Assembly (NCBI RefSeq): GCF_002259745.1
Contig: NZ_MWWW01000006.1
Coordinates: 21,715 to 85,714, forward strand
DNA from: Bifidobacterium myosotis
GTDB taxonomy: Bacteria > Actinomycetota > Actinomycetes > Actinomycetales > Bifidobacteriaceae
Reading direction: 5' to 3'
DNA: 64,000 bases
The translations under genes and the position numbers were made by a program. This document shows, piece after piece, positions 1 through 11,180 of the stretch. Each line of letters begins with the position of its first letter. Positions within the stretch are counted from its first letter, which is position 1. A model generated the notes under the pieces. That model made no database searches. It saw only the letters and a list, made by a program, of their open reading frames with translations, and was not told the DNA's origin.

Positions 1-267
1 TTCCGCTTCTTGCCGTCATCATTCACAGACGCAACGTCGATCGATTCCTTTCGCCGGTCTCCTTGGCATATGGGGAAGACCTCCAACAATGCACGTTCAC
101 GATATAACCGACTTGTGACATGAGCAAAGTCACGAGCGGCAACTGCATCGCGGCTCTTCGTACGCATGTTCGTCATTCGCATCGCAGAAGCGAACCATGC
201 ACGTTGAGTTATCCACATTGCCCGTTTTCATGCCGATGCCGCTCGCGAATCGGTTATCATGCCCGGC
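1..267. other. Upstream non-coding stretch
   Basis: I recognise no gene in this leading stretch. It carries a perfect DnaA-box-like nonamer TTATCCACA at 209-217 and, at its right end, the -10 element of the following gene. The edge of an upstream gene could lie in the first 40 bases on the minus strand, but too little is visible to claim it. Confidence 0.4.
255..260 (+). promoter_or_regulatory. -10 box of a leaderless DUF559 gene
   Basis: TATCAT is followed by 7 nt and then ATG at 268, so transcription would start at or within a base of the initiation codon. There is no Shine-Dalgarno sequence. An in-frame ATG at 259 overlaps the -10 box itself and is therefore unlikely to be used. Confidence 0.5.
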
Positions 268-1260
268 ATGAGTACCGCATACAACTATCGTGAGACGACG
301 CAGTCCGGGGAAATCCAGAACTACGTGCGTCAGGACCTCTCCGCCCAGTCCGCCGCGAAATCGGCGGACTGTCAGACACTGCTTTCGCACATGCGCACCG
401 ACCGAACCATCTGCTTCTCGCTGCATACGGCGCTGGAGCTCTATGCCATCGAACGCCCACGACGCTGCACGCTGCCGGCGAGCGATTTCTACATCACCAC
501 TCGGGACCACAGACACCGCTCCACGATGAACAACGTCTTGTATCGAACCTGGAACCAGCCGTTCGCAATATGCACGTTGACGAACGGCCTGACATGCATG
601 CATCCGCTGGATACGTGGATCCAGTACGCGCAATATCTCGACCTTGACGAGCTGGTGGTGCTCGGCGAGGCGATCGCCCGACGGTTCCGGTATTCCGTCG
701 ATCAGTTCCGAAACCGGCTTGCGGCGTTCCGGCGCATCGTGGGACGTACGCGCTGCGAGAAGGCGCTGGAATTGCTCCGAACCTCCGATTCCGTCCAGGA
801 GACACGCGCCCGGCTCGCACTGCTGCGGTTCGGACTTCCCTCGCCGGACATGCATCACGTCATCACCGGGGCGAACGGCAATGCCGGATACACCGTTGAT
901 ATGGCGTATCCAGCCAGCAAAGTATGCATCGAATACGATGGCGACCATCACCGTCGCTTCCGCAGCCAATACGTGCGGGACCAGCGCAAACGCCGCGAAT
1001 TGCGGGCCATGGGATGGACGGTTATCGAGGTGTTCGCGGATGATCTGTGGAACGAGCCGAATCAGCGCGAATTCGCGCAGCATGTCGCCAACGCGTTGCA
1101 TGTTCCGTTCACCGGCCGGCCGGAACGCCCATTCCGAGCGCTGGCCGACCCGACGATTGCGGTCAACGCACGTCAAGGCGAACACCAGCGGCGCGCACGC
1201 AGGCAAAATGATGCCCGTTCGCACCCGCAACAACCCCACGGTGTAGGGATTACCCCATGA
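268..1260 (+). CDS. DUF559-type endonuclease-fold protein
   Basis: Protein of 330 residues. The C-terminal third carries the DUF559 / Vsr-like nuclease core: a hydrophobic strand ending in VCIEYDGDHHR, a basic helix (RDQRKRRELRAMGW) and the strand TVIEVFADDLW. This pattern is typical of restriction-endonuclease-like folds. The N-terminal two thirds is helical and resembles AbiEi-like proteins that carry DUF559 tails in actinobacteria, but I cannot name a precise subfamily. Start chosen at 268 because a -10 box TATCAT ends 7 nt upstream (leaderless). The gene stands alone, and its last bases overlap the first reversed units of a 19-bp repeat array. A nuclease role is inference; the substrate is unknown. 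Confidence 0.7.
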   Translation: MSTAYNYRETTQSGEIQNYVRQDLSAQSAAKSADCQTLLSHMRTDRTICFSLHTALELYAIERPRRCTLPASDFYITTRDHRHRSTMNNVLYRTWNQPFAICTLTNGLTCMHPLDTWIQYAQYLDLDELVVLGEAIARRFRYSVDQFRNRLAAFRRIVGRTRCEKALELLRTSDSVQETRARLALLRFGLPSPDMHHVITGANGNAGYTVDMAYPASKVCIEYDGDHHRRFRSQYVRDQRKRRELRAMGWTVIEVFADDLWNEPNQREFAQHVANALHVPFTGRPERPFRALADPTIAVNARQGEHQRRARRQNDARSHPQQPHGVGITP

Positions 1261-1378
1261 TGTAGGGATGCGTTTTTGAACAATGGCGGAAACAAGCCGT
1301 TTTGCATCCCTACACGGTGGGAAGTTCCCTACATGGTGGGAAGTTCCCTACACGGTGGGGCAATCCCTACACGGTGGG
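1235..1378. repeat. Mirrored 19-bp repeat array
   Basis: Six copies of a 15-bp core, TCCCTACACGGTGGG with 1-3 changes, each followed by 4 nt. Four copies point right (starts 1307, 1326, 1345, 1364) and two point left (1235, 1254). Within each group the period is exactly 19 bp. The left-pointing pair (1235-1271) can pair with 1304-1340 to form an imperfect 37-bp stem around a 32-nt loop, leaving two extra units on the right. The first two units overlap the end of the DUF559 gene. Confidence 0.85.
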
Positions 1379-1644
1379 CGCCGGCACGAGACGCCCGGCA
1401 TATACGCGAAGTGCCCATACAGCCGAAAGCCATACGGGCACTGTATATGTTCAGGCGACTTGTGCGTCCCTCACCACGTTACGGTCGCAACACCGCAGCG
1501 CTGCAACCACAAAGCAACGACGAAGACACTCCGTCACTTAATTTTCGTAGAAAACTGATTTGCGCGTGCGGAGACCGCCGTCCGAAGCCGAAGGCGCACA
1601 CACGGTGCGTCGAGGCTGAGGAAAGGCGGTATACGCTCCGCAAA
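1261..1644. other. Intergenic region between DUF559 gene and aspS
   Basis: Convergent intergenic region. It holds most of the 19-bp repeat array, about 140 bases without recognisable features, and a split inverted repeat at 1519-1663. In that repeat the last 25 bases of aspS (1639-1663) are matched in inverse orientation by 1519-1528 plus 1550-1564, interrupted by about 21 bases. The repeat may act as the aspS terminator. Confidence 0.6.
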
Positions 1645-3444
1645 TCAGTTTTCGTCTTCGTCGGGGTCGTAGTCGACGCCAGTCTCTGCGCGCTGCTCGT
1701 CCGAAATCGGGGCCGGGGCACCGGTCAGCGGATCGCGGCCACCGCCAGCCTTCGGGAAGGCGATGACGTCGCGGATGGTGTCGGTGCCAGCGAGGATGGA
1801 GACGGTACGGTCCCAACCGAGGGCGATGCCCGCGTGAGGCGGGGCGCCGTACTTGAAAGCCTCGAGCAGGAAGCCGAACTTCTCCTCGGCCTCCTCCTTG
1901 CCAATGCCCAGCACGTTGAGTACACGGTCCTGGATGTCGTCGCGGTGGATACGCACGGAACCGCCGCCCATCTCCTCACCATTGCAGACGATGTCGTAGG
2001 AATCGGACATGGCGTGCTCGGGGTCCTGATCGAACTTGTCGATCCAGTCCTTGCTCGGCATGGTGAACGGGTGGTGCATGGAGGTCCACTTGGAGTGGCC
2101 CACGGCCACATCGTCATCGTCCGGATCGTCGGTGGGCTTGAACAGCGGGAAGTCCACAACCCAAGTGAAGGCGAACTTCTTCGGGTCGAGCAGGCCTTCG
2201 CGGCGGGCGAGCTCCACACGCACGGCGCCGAGCAGCAACTGCGAGGACTCACGGGAACCGGCGGCGAAGAACACGGCATCGCCCGGCTCGGCACCGACGG
2301 CCTCGCGCAGGCCGTTGCGCTCCTCATCGGACAGGTTCTTGGCGACAGGTCCCTTGAGCTCGCCGTCCTCGGCGAAGACCACGTACGCAAGGCCCTTGGC
2401 GCCACGCTGCTTGGCCCACTCCTGCCATGCGTCGAACTGACGACGCGGCGTGGCGGCGCCACCCTTGAACACGACGGCGCCCACGTACGGGGCCTGGAAC
2501 ACACGGAACGGCGTGTTCTTGAAGTAGTCGGTGAGCTCGACGAGCGGGTTGCCGAAGCGCAGATCCGGCTTGTCGGAACCGTACTTGTCCATGGCCTCCT
2601 GCCAGGAGATGCGCGGCAGCGGCAGCTGGACGTCGTAGCCGGCGACCTTCCAGATGGCGGCGATGACCTTCTCGGCCATGGCCATCACATCCTCCTGGTC
2701 CACGAAGCTCATCTCCATGTCGAGCTGGGTGAACTCGGGCTGACGATCGGCGCGGAAGTCCTCATCGCGGTAGCAGCGGGCAAGCTGGTAGTAACGCTCG
2801 ACGCCGGAGACCATGAGAAGCTGCTTGAGCAGCTGCGGGGACTGCGGCAGGGCGTACCAGGAGCCGGGCACCAGACGGGCCGGCACCAGGAAGTCGCGTG
2901 CGCCTTCCGGCGTGGATTTGATGAACGTCGGCGTCTCCACCTCGGTGAAGTCCATGTCCTCGAGGGCATGGCGGGCGGCCTTGGCCATGTCGGAACGCAG
3001 CTTCAGGTTGTACTGCATGGACGGGCGACGCAGGTCGAGGTAGCGGTACTTCAGACGCACGTCCTCGCCCGGCAGCTTGTTCTCGGACTCGTTCTCGAGC
3101 GCGGTGGACACCTGGAACGGCAGGGCGTCGGCCTTGGCGAGAATCTCGATGTTCTCGGCCACGACCTCGATCTTGCCGGTGGCCAGATGCGTGTTCTCGT
3201 TACCGTCCGGGCGCAGGCGCACCTCGCCGGTCACCTGGATCACGAACTCGCTGCGCAGCGGGCGGGCCACTTCCTCGTCATAGATGACGACCTGCACCAG
3301 ACCGGTGTTGTCGCGCAGATCGATGAAGGCCACGCCACCGTGGTCACGGCGACGATCGACCCAACCGGCGAGGGTGACCTTCTGGCCGACCAGGGCCTCG
3401 GTCACGTCGGTGGCATGATGTGTTCTGTAAGCCGTCTGGCTCAT
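1645..3444 (-). CDS. aspS: Aspartate--tRNA ligase
   Basis: Class II aminoacyl-tRNA synthetase of 599 residues, charging tRNA-Asp (or tRNA-Asp/Asn in the non-discriminating form) in the cytoplasm. Visible in order: N-terminal OB-fold anticodon-binding domain ([23 protein letters not shown]), class II motif 2 ([20 protein letters not shown]), a bacterial GAD insertion domain, and motif 3 near the C-terminus ([15 protein letters not shown]). Length is normal for bacterial AspRS. Start at 3444 is set by MSQTAYRTH and a GAGGAG ribosome site 10 nt upstream; a longer in-frame extension runs into hisS and lacks support. It lies 49 bp downstream of hisS on the same strand, a common operon pair. Confidence 0.97.
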   Translation of the reverse strand: MSQTAYRTHHATDVTEALVGQKVTLAGWVDRRRDHGGVAFIDLRDNTGLVQVVIYDEEVARPLRSEFVIQVTGEVRLRPDGNENTHLATGKIEVVAENIEILAKADALPFQVSTALENESENKLPGEDVRLKYRYLDLRRPSMQYNLKLRSDMAKAARHALEDMDFTEVETPTFIKSTPEGARDFLVPARLVPGSWYALPQSPQLLKQLLMVSGVERYYQLARCYRDEDFRADRQPEFTQLDMEMSFVDQEDVMAMAEKVIAAIWKVAGYDVQLPLPRISWQEAMDKYGSDKPDLRFGNPLVELTDYFKNTPFRVFQAPYVGAVVFKGGAATPRRQFDAWQEWAKQRGAKGLAYVVFAEDGELKGPVAKNLSDEERNGLREAVGAEPGDAVFFAAGSRESSQLLLGAVRVELARREGLLDPKKFAFTWVVDFPLFKPTDDPDDDDVAVGHSKWTSMHHPFTMPSKDWIDKFDQDPEHAMSDSYDIVCNGEEMGGGSVRIHRDDIQDRVLNVLGIGKEEAEEKFGFLLEAFKYGAPPHAGIALGWDRTVSILAGTDTIRDVIAFPKAGGGRDPLTGAPAPISDEQRAETGVDYDPDEDEN

Positions 3445-3493
3445 TATCTTGCTTCTCCTCGATTTGACTCTGACTCGAATGGATTCGAATACG

Positions 3494-4885
3494 TCAGATT
3501 TCGACGGTTTGCTGGGCAACCACAGTATCCGGCTCCCACGACGTGCAATCGGCGGGCACCTGCTCGCCGGTGACGATGTTCTTGACCTCGTCGCCGGCGG
3601 ATTCCTCGCCCTCGGCGGCACCGGCCGGGAACCACACGTACGGGATGCCGAGCTTGTCCGCATACTTGATCTGCTTGCCGAGCTTGGCTGCGGTGGGGGC
3701 CACGTCGGTGGCGATGCCACGGGCGCGCAGCTGGGCCGCGATGCGGTTGGCCGCGGGACGGTCGTCCTCGTTCCACACGGCCACGAGCACGGCGGCCGGC
3801 GAGACGCGGCTGGCGTGCGCGCCGGCGGTGTGGAGCATGTAGCTCACCAGACGGCTCAGGCCGATGGACAGACCCACGCCCGGGTACTTGCGGTTGCCCT
3901 GCGAGGCGAGGTTGTCGTACCGTCCGCCGGAGCAGATCGAGCCAAGCGATGCGGCGCCGTCGAGGAAGGTCTCGTAGACGGAACCGGTGTAGTAGTCGAG
4001 TCCGCGGGCGATCTTGAGGTCCGCGATGACGGAGCCCGGACGGATGGCGGCGGCCTCATCCACGATCATGGCGAGGGTGTCGAGTCCCTGACGGGCCAGC
4101 TCATAGGCCTCGGAATCCTTGGCGATGCCGTGCGCCTCGCACAGAGCGTCGAACTTGGCGGCCAGTTCGCTGCCATCGGCGGCGGTCAGGCCTGCGAGCT
4201 CGAGACACGCGCGGGCCTGGCCCTCGGTGGCACCGCAGGTTTCGACCAGCAGCTTGGCCACCTCATCGGCGCCGATCTTGTCCAGTTTGTCGATCTCGCG
4301 CAGCACGCCCTCGATGTCCGTCAGTCCCAGCCCACGGTAGAAGCCCTCGGACAGCTTGCGGTTGTTGGCGTGCACGGTGGCCTTGGGCAGGCCGAACGCG
4401 CGCAGTTCCTCGAGCGCAGAGACCATGACCAGCGGCAGCTCCACCTCGTAGTGGTCGGGCAGCTCACCGGCGCCGATCACGTCGATATCGGCCTGGACGA
4501 ACTCGCGGAAGCGGCCCTCCTGCGGACGCTCGCCGCGCCACACCTTCTGAATCTGCCAACGCTTGAACGGGAAGGCCAGATCGCCGGAATGCTCCACCAC
4601 GTACCGGCTCAGCGGCACGGTCAGGTCGAAGTGCAGGCCCAGACGATCCTCAATCGGCGTGTCCGATTCGTGACCGACCTCCTGCAGACGGCTCAGCAAG
4701 TAGATCTCCTTGCTGGTCTCGCCCTTTTTCAGCAGAGAAGCGCCGGTTTCCACCGCTCTCGTCTCGATGCCGATGAAGCCATTGAGCTCAAAAACCTTAC
4801 GAAGCGTATCGATGACACGCTGCTCCACAACACGCTCGGAGGGGAGCCACTCCGGAAATCCTGATATTGATGCACCTTTAGCCAC
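3494..4885 (-). CDS. hisS: Histidine--tRNA ligase
   Basis: Class II synthetase of 463 residues. Motif 2 is visible in [21 protein letters not shown]. The HisRS-specific motif A is [12 protein letters not shown] and B resembles [11 protein letters not shown]. Motif 3 is [11 protein letters not shown]. The C-terminal part is an anticodon-binding alpha/beta domain. First gene of the hisS-aspS operon. The likely start is GTG at 4885: the -10 box TATATT (4892-4897, read on the minus strand) ends 6 nt before it and there is no Shine-Dalgarno sequence, which suggests a leaderless message. Confidence 0.96.
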   Translation of the reverse strand: MAKGASISGFPEWLPSERVVEQRVIDTLRKVFELNGFIGIETRAVETGASLLKKGETSKEIYLLSRLQEVGHESDTPIEDRLGLHFDLTVPLSRYVVEHSGDLAFPFKRWQIQKVWRGERPQEGRFREFVQADIDVIGAGELPDHYEVELPLVMVSALEELRAFGLPKATVHANNRKLSEGFYRGLGLTDIEGVLREIDKLDKIGADEVAKLLVETCGATEGQARACLELAGLTAADGSELAAKFDALCEAHGIAKDSEAYELARQGLDTLAMIVDEAAAIRPGSVIADLKIARGLDYYTGSVYETFLDGAASLGSICSGGRYDNLASQGNRKYPGVGLSIGLSRLVSYMLHTAGAHASRVSPAAVLVAVWNEDDRPAANRIAAQLRARGIATDVAPTAAKLGKQIKYADKLGIPYVWFPAGAAEGEESAGDEVKNIVTGEQVPADCTSWEPDTVVAQQTVEI

Positions 4886-4891
4886 GAAATC

Positions 4892-4897
4892 AATATA
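4892..4897 (-). promoter_or_regulatory. -10 box of leaderless hisS
   Basis: On the minus strand TATATT is separated by 6 nt from the GTG start of hisS at 4885, so the transcript would begin at or next to the start codon. Confidence 0.5.
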
Positions 4898-4985
4898 ATA
4901 AGTGAGGGCTGCGTCAAAGCCTCCCGTTCATCCGGGATGCGGAGGCGACCCACCCACTTACTCTACGCTTGTTAAGGAGCTGGCC

Positions 4986-6443
4986 ATGGCCGACGAAACT
5001 GTCACCGAAACCGAACACACCACCGCACCCGAGGCGCAGGCATCGACGCCCGCGCCCGCAGCACCCGCGGCCAGCCCGGCGGTCAAGCCGAGCCCGGTTT
5101 CCATCCCGAAGCCGCACGCCCCCTCCCCCGCCGCGTTCGCCAAGAAGGCCCCTGCCGTGAAGCATGCTACCCCGGCCCCAGCTGCGCCGGCCGGCTACTC
5201 CGAAGAGGATGTCAAGGCCGCCGAGGCGTTCGGCCGCGTGGACGACAACGGCACCGTGTTCGTCAAGGAAGGCGACTCGGAGCGCGAGGTCGGCCAGTTC
5301 CCGGATGTCTCCAAGGAGGAGGCTCTGGCCCTGTACGCCCGTCGCTTCCTGGACCTCAAGGCCAAGCTCGACCTGCTGGCCGGCCGTCTGGCTTCCCCGA
5401 ACGTCAAGGCCCGTGAGATCGACGACTCCCTGAAGCTGCTGAGCGAGGAGACCGCCGAGCCGGCCGTCGTGGGCGATATCGCCGCCCTCAAGGCCCAGCT
5501 CGAGGAGCTGAAGGCCGCCGGCGAGGCGCGCAAGACCCAGCTGTCCGAGGCGCGCAAGGCCGCTGTGGCCAAGGCCGTGGCCGAGCGCACCGCCATCGTC
5601 GAGAAGGCCGAGGCACTGGCCGCTTCTCTGGGCGACAACACCAACTGGCGTTCCACCGCCGACAAGTTCCGCAACCTCTTCGAGGAGTGGCAGAACCACC
5701 AGCGCACCACCGTGCGCATCGACAAGCCGGAGGCCGAGGCCCTGTGGAAGCGCTTCTCCGCCGCCCGCACCACCTTCAACCAGGCCCGCCGCAAGTGGGC
5801 TCAGGCGCGCGACACCGAGCGCAACCACGCCAAGGAGGTCAAGGAGGCGATCATCGCCGAGGCCAACGAGCTCAAGGACTCCACCGCTTGGGGCGAGACC
5901 TCCCGCAAGTTCAACGACCTCATGGACCGCTGGAAGAAGGCGGGCCGCGCCGGCCGCAACGAGGACGACGAGCTGTGGGCGAAGTTCCGCGAGGCTGCCG
6001 ACGCCTTCTTCAACGCCCGTCAGGCCGATCGTGACCAGATCAACGCCGACGAGAAGGTGAATCTGGCCAAGAAGGAGGAGCTGCTGGTCAAGGCCGAGGC
6101 TCTGGTGCCGGTCAAGACCGATGCCGAGGCCAAGAAGGCCCGTCAGGAGCTCGCCAAGATCCAGGAGGAGTGGGATCAGATCGGTTACGTGCCGCGTGAC
6201 GACATGCGTCGCATCGAGAACCGCCTGGACGCTGTGGACAAGCAGATCAAGGCCGTCGAGGACGCCGCTTGGAAGCAGTCCGACCCGGAGGCCGACGCCC
6301 GTCGTTCCAGCTTCGAGGAGCAGCTCAACGCGCAGCTCGCCGAGCTTGACGAGAGGATCGCCGCCGAGTCCGACCCGAAGAAGAAGGCCAAGCTCGAGGC
6401 CGAGAAGGCCACCAAGGAACAGTGGCTCAACGCCATCAAGTGA
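4986..6443 (+). CDS. DUF349 domain protein
   Basis: Protein of 485 residues. The first 80 residues are Ala/Pro/Lys-rich and disordered. The remainder is charged, strongly helical and contains tandem DUF349 repeats: FRNLFEEWQNH, SRKFNDLMDRWKKAGRAGRNEDDELWAKFREAADAFF and a further EEWDQIGYVPRDDMRRIENRLDAV unit. DUF349 proteins are widespread in actinobacteria; some family members are linked to stress or recombination, but the role here is unknown. Start at 4986 (MADETVTE) is supported by AAGGAG at 4974-4979. The gene diverges from hisS and ends in a strong hairpin. Confidence 0.85.
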   Translation: MADETVTETEHTTAPEAQASTPAPAAPAASPAVKPSPVSIPKPHAPSPAAFAKKAPAVKHATPAPAAPAGYSEEDVKAAEAFGRVDDNGTVFVKEGDSEREVGQFPDVSKEEALALYARRFLDLKAKLDLLAGRLASPNVKAREIDDSLKLLSEETAEPAVVGDIAALKAQLEELKAAGEARKTQLSEARKAAVAKAVAERTAIVEKAEALAASLGDNTNWRSTADKFRNLFEEWQNHQRTTVRIDKPEAEALWKRFSAARTTFNQARRKWAQARDTERNHAKEVKEAIIAEANELKDSTAWGETSRKFNDLMDRWKKAGRAGRNEDDELWAKFREAADAFFNARQADRDQINADEKVNLAKKEELLVKAEALVPVKTDAEAKKARQELAKIQEEWDQIGYVPRDDMRRIENRLDAVDKQIKAVEDAAWKQSDPEADARRSSFEEQLNAQLAELDERIAAESDPKKKAKLEAEKATKEQWLNAIK

Positions 6444-6486
6444 ATCCGGCTACGGCTTGATGAACTGACCGCTTGCAGCTGACTCT

Positions 6487-6524
6487 CGAAAGGCTCCTTC
6501 CCCTGTGTGGGGAGGAGCCTTTCG
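6487..6524 (+). terminator. Terminator after the DUF349 gene
   Basis: A perfect 12-bp stem (CGAAAGGCTCCT at 6487-6498 with its complement at 6513-6524) around a 14-nt loop, 43 bases after the stop codon. No long T tract follows, so efficiency is uncertain. Confidence 0.75.
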
Positions 6525-6681
6525 CATGTCACAGCACACGGAATCCAATCGCCCGTAACCGTACATGCCGGATACATTCGGCCCATAACCGCCGCCACCA
6601 TGCCGACCTCATGGCTGGCCGTGTCCTCAAGCGCCGCAGATGTCATGCGCGGCACGACCCCCAGCCTCAAGTCACCGAAAG

Positions 6682-6943
6682 ACTGCCGGATTCCGACGGT
6701 TCACTGTCGGATATCGACGCATTACTGTCGGTTCTCAACGGTTGACTGTCGGATTTCGTACATATACGGTACGAAATCCGACAGTGATGCGTCGTCATCC
6801 GACAGTGATGCGTCGTCATCCGACAGTGATGCGTCGTCATCCGACAGTGAACTGTCGAAATCCGACAGTCAAGTGTCGAAATCCGACAGTCAGACGGTCA
6901 GACAGTCAGTCAGACACGAGGACAGTCCGACAAGTCCGACAGT
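6682..6943. repeat. Mirrored 21-bp repeat array
   Basis: Four left-pointing copies of ACTGTCGG (starts 6682, 6703, 6724, 6745) are followed by six right-pointing copies of CCGACAGT (starts 6778, 6799, 6820, 6841, 6862, 6883). All are spaced exactly 21 bp. The centre is a perfect 17-bp stem (6745-6761 with 6769-6785) with loop ATATACG. Units pair beyond the centre, so 6682-6761 and 6769-6848 form an imperfect stem of about 80 bp. Degenerate copies continue to 6943. Confidence 0.9.
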
Positions 6944-7037
6944 CACAAGAGATAGGCAGCAGACGGCCGATTGGAACCGGTTTCCAGGCTGGAAACCAGA
7001 CTGGAAACCGCACCGAAAGACGGCTCACATGGCCGCC

Positions 7038-8981
7038 CTATGCCTGCGTGCCGGTCTCCGGAACCTCGGGCTTCAACATCGGATGGGTGTTGAGATATTC
7101 AATCAACGGCTGACTGTAGCCCATCGCGAGCTCGCCGTAGTTGCTGCCTGCGCGGAAGGCCGTGTACTGGTCGCCACCCTGCAGCAGGTAGGAGTTGGAT
7201 GCGATGATCACCAGATCGTCGTCGGCGATCGGCTTGCCATCGATGGTGAGGTCCACGATGCGCACCGGGGCCTTGCGATAGTCCTTGTCCGCCTTGGATT
7301 GCGCCTTGGTGAGCGACTGACGATCCTGTCCGCTGTTGCTCTCGGCGGAATCGCCGGCAGCCTTATCGGAATCGGTGGAACCATCGGAACCAGCGCCATC
7401 AGTCTTGTCGGCACTGGAATCGGAATCGCCGACATCCCCGTTATCCCGACCGGTCTGCGCGTCCACGGCGTCGCAGGGGTCGTCCACTCCCCCGCATTCG
7501 ACGTACCGATACGCCACATTCGAGGAGATGCCGAGCCACCGACGCTCGATCCGGCCATCGTCGCTGCGGTGGAACTGCTGGGCGAGCGCCGCCTTGAGCA
7601 TACGACCCGTCAGCGTTTCGTGAGCCGCCTTGAATTGGAGCGCCAGCAGACTGTCCACTTCCCGCACGGTGACGATGCCGTCACCATTCAGATCGAGCTG
7701 ACCGGTCCGCAAGCTGCCGTCGTTCGAGAAACCCGCCACCGGCAGCCGGTCACCAGCATACACATGCCGCATGATGGCCGACCGATTGGCATCCGCCACG
7801 AGCATCCCCACGGACCCCTCATGCCCCGGCGACGTCCGCTTGTCGAAATTCGCGCCTTTGGCGAGGGAGCCAACCACCTTGCCACCGACTGCATCCGCAT
7901 GGCTCTGTGCGCTGGCGTACAGCCGCTGCGCGCGCACGACCATGCCGTTCGCATCCGCCCCTGCGGACATCCACGCCGCCTGACGCACCGGGCGCTCGTT
8001 CAGCCCCTCGACGCTCACCACTCCATCCGCATGGGTACGGGTGACGCCGTTGCCGAGGTCCACATCGGCCACGCTCACCTTGGCGTTCCTGCCGTGACCG
8101 GTGATGATGAGGTCCTGCACCGCCATCTCACGACCATAGCTGCCGGCCTCGTAAATCGGCGCCCCACCTTTGGTGACCAGCCGCTTAATCGCGTGGGTAT
8201 GTCCGGCGTATGCCACATCCACGTCACGCCCGAGTTCTTCCGCGGCGGAGGCATCCGCATGCAAGAGTGCCACGACGGCGTCCACTTTGCCGGAGCGCTT
8301 CAGTTCGCCCGCCACCCGGTTGATGGCGTCCACGTCATGCTCGCTCAGATCCGCGTCCCGGGTGATCTGCGGAGTGGCCACCGAACCGAGCGCATCGGTC
8401 AGCGCGCCCACGAACCCCACCCGCTTGCCATTGACGGTACGAATCGTGTAATCCTTGACGTTGCTCAGCCTGCCGCCGGGCCGCTTGACGTCGGCGGAGG
8501 CATTGGCGCACAGCCAGTCGATGCCGTTGGCCGGGTCGGCGATGCGATTGTTGAAATCGGCCACGGACCTGTCGAACTCATGATTGCCCACTGCGGAAAT
8601 CGTCAACCCCCACTCGCGGGCCATATCAAGCGTGGGCCTGTCCTTCTGCACGGCCGATTCGTAGGGAGAGCCGCCCACGAGATCGCCTGCGGACACCGCG
8701 ACCATATTGCCGGAATTATGCCCTTCCGCCAGCGAGAAGGCGGTCGCCACATCCGCGCCGCGTTCGATATGACCGTGAAAATCGGTGATGTCCGCAATGG
8801 TCACCGTGCGCGTGCCCGTGGCTGGGTCGTCACCGGAAAAAGGGACGGCTCCCGAGGCTCCCGCCATTGCGTTGGGCGCCACGAGAGCCGTCAGAATGCT
8901 CACGATAACGACGATAAGGGCGACCCCCGGCCGCCTCAGTCCGCCGGTCCACCTGCGCCGACGCTTCATACCTTCCTTCAC
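7038..8981 (-). CDS. Exported 5'-nucleotidase / metallophosphatase (UshA-like)
   Basis: Protein of 647 residues. A basic N-terminus and hydrophobic segment (about 19-35) look like a signal peptide, so the enzyme should act outside the membrane on nucleotides or similar phosphate esters. The dinuclear metallophosphatase motifs are present: DITDFHGH (64-71), GNHEFD (132-137), LLHADAS and GHTH (260-263). The C-terminal 5'-nucleotidase domain follows. It contains an EF-hand-type loop D430-E441 and, further on, a Ser/Asp/Gly-rich insert of about 60 residues. The GTG start at 8981 has a -10 box TACATT 7 nt upstream (leaderless); an ATG at 8969 with AAGGA is the alternative. Confidence 0.85.
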   Translation of the reverse strand: MKEGMKRRRRWTGGLRRPGVALIVVIVSILTALVAPNAMAGASGAVPFSGDDPATGTRTVTIADITDFHGHIERGADVATAFSLAEGHNSGNMVAVSAGDLVGGSPYESAVQKDRPTLDMAREWGLTISAVGNHEFDRSVADFNNRIADPANGIDWLCANASADVKRPGGRLSNVKDYTIRTVNGKRVGFVGALTDALGSVATPQITRDADLSEHDVDAINRVAGELKRSGKVDAVVALLHADASAAEELGRDVDVAYAGHTHAIKRLVTKGGAPIYEAGSYGREMAVQDLIITGHGRNAKVSVADVDLGNGVTRTHADGVVSVEGLNERPVRQAAWMSAGADANGMVVRAQRLYASAQSHADAVGGKVVGSLAKGANFDKRTSPGHEGSVGMLVADANRSAIMRHVYAGDRLPVAGFSNDGSLRTGQLDLNGDGIVTVREVDSLLALQFKAAHETLTGRMLKAALAQQFHRSDDGRIERRWLGISSNVAYRYVECGGVDDPCDAVDAQTGRDNGDVGDSDSSADKTDGAGSDGSTDSDKAAGDSAESNSGQDRQSLTKAQSKADKDYRKAPVRIVDLTIDGKPIADDDLVIIASNSYLLQGGDQYTAFRAGSNYGELAMGYSQPLIEYLNTHPMLKPEVPETGTQA

Positions 8982-8988
8982 GCCTCAC

Positions 8989-8994
8989 AATGTA
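8989..8994 (-). promoter_or_regulatory. -10 box upstream of the 5'-nucleotidase gene
   Basis: Minus-strand TACATT lies 7 nt before the GTG start at 8981, the same leaderless geometry seen at several other genes in this window. Confidence 0.4.
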
Positions 8995-9168
8995 GGGTTG
9001 CCGATTGAACGGGCATCCGCCCCAACACGACGCGCAGGTGAACTCTGATTGTCCTTTCAGGCAAATCGGCTACCACGCGCAAATGCCACCGAGGCGTCCA
9101 CATCCCTGTGCAGCCGTCGAATCCCACGCCAGCTGTCAATCGAAATCGGCAAGAAACAGCCCGCCTGT

Positions 9169-9174
9169 TACACT
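9169..9174 (+). promoter_or_regulatory. -10 box of leaderless acetolactate synthase gene
   Basis: TACACT is followed by 8 nt and a GTG start at 9183; no Shine-Dalgarno sequence is present. Confidence 0.45.
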
Positions 9175-9182
9175 TCCCAAGC

Positions 9183-10871
<1,689 letters not shown>

Positions 10872-11014
10872 CGACAACATTGGATGGCCGTCCGGCGGGC
10901 GTCCCATGACTATCGACAGTTGGGTATGACGTCCGGCGGGCGTCCGGCGGGCGTCCAGCGCGGCCGTTCGGCCAACACTATTACAAGTCTGACCCTGTCG
11001 ATGGGGCGGACGCT

Positions 11015-11097
11015 GGTTGGTTGGGGGTGCCATGCCCCGACACACTCAAGGCCGTTCGGCCAAGCTTACGGTCGGGGCATGGCACCCCCAACCAACC
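11015..11097. terminator. 27-bp perfect inverted repeat
   Basis: Arms 11015-11041 and 11071-11097 are perfectly complementary over 27 bp. The 29-nt loop itself contains a GGCC-GTTC-GGCC mini-hairpin. It lies between converging genes and is probably a bidirectional terminator. The stem is unusually long and has no T tract, so a mobile palindrome is also possible. Confidence 0.7.
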
Positions 11098-11180
11098 ACC
11101 TACGAGTTGCGTTTACCAGACGGATACTGCGGCCTTGTGCAAACACACAGTTGTAGACAGATACGACGCCAATCTCCAAA

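Larger units (their letters stand above)
6444..7037. other. Long convergent intergenic region
   Basis: 594 bases between two converging genes. It holds the DUF349 terminator (6487-6524), about 150 bases with nothing recognised, the mirrored 21-bp array (6682-6943), and a short tail with a repeated GGTTTCCAG / CTGGAAACC motif near 6979-7010. Confidence 0.7.

Noticed and set aside
1276..3573. Long plus-strand open frame opposite aspS
   Set aside because: It mirrors the aspS coding strand; the amino-acid composition is a Val/Leu/Gly/His-rich antisense pattern and no domain is recognisable. aspS motifs are clear on the other strand.
6682..6943. CRISPR array
   Set aside because: Units are only 21 bp end to end with no variable spacers, occur in both orientations, and no cas gene is present.
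6507..9008. Plus-strand open frame of over 800 codons across the repeat array and nucleotidase gene
   Set aside because: Reads through the 21-bp repeat array and the antisense of a clear metallophosphatase; no family similarity.
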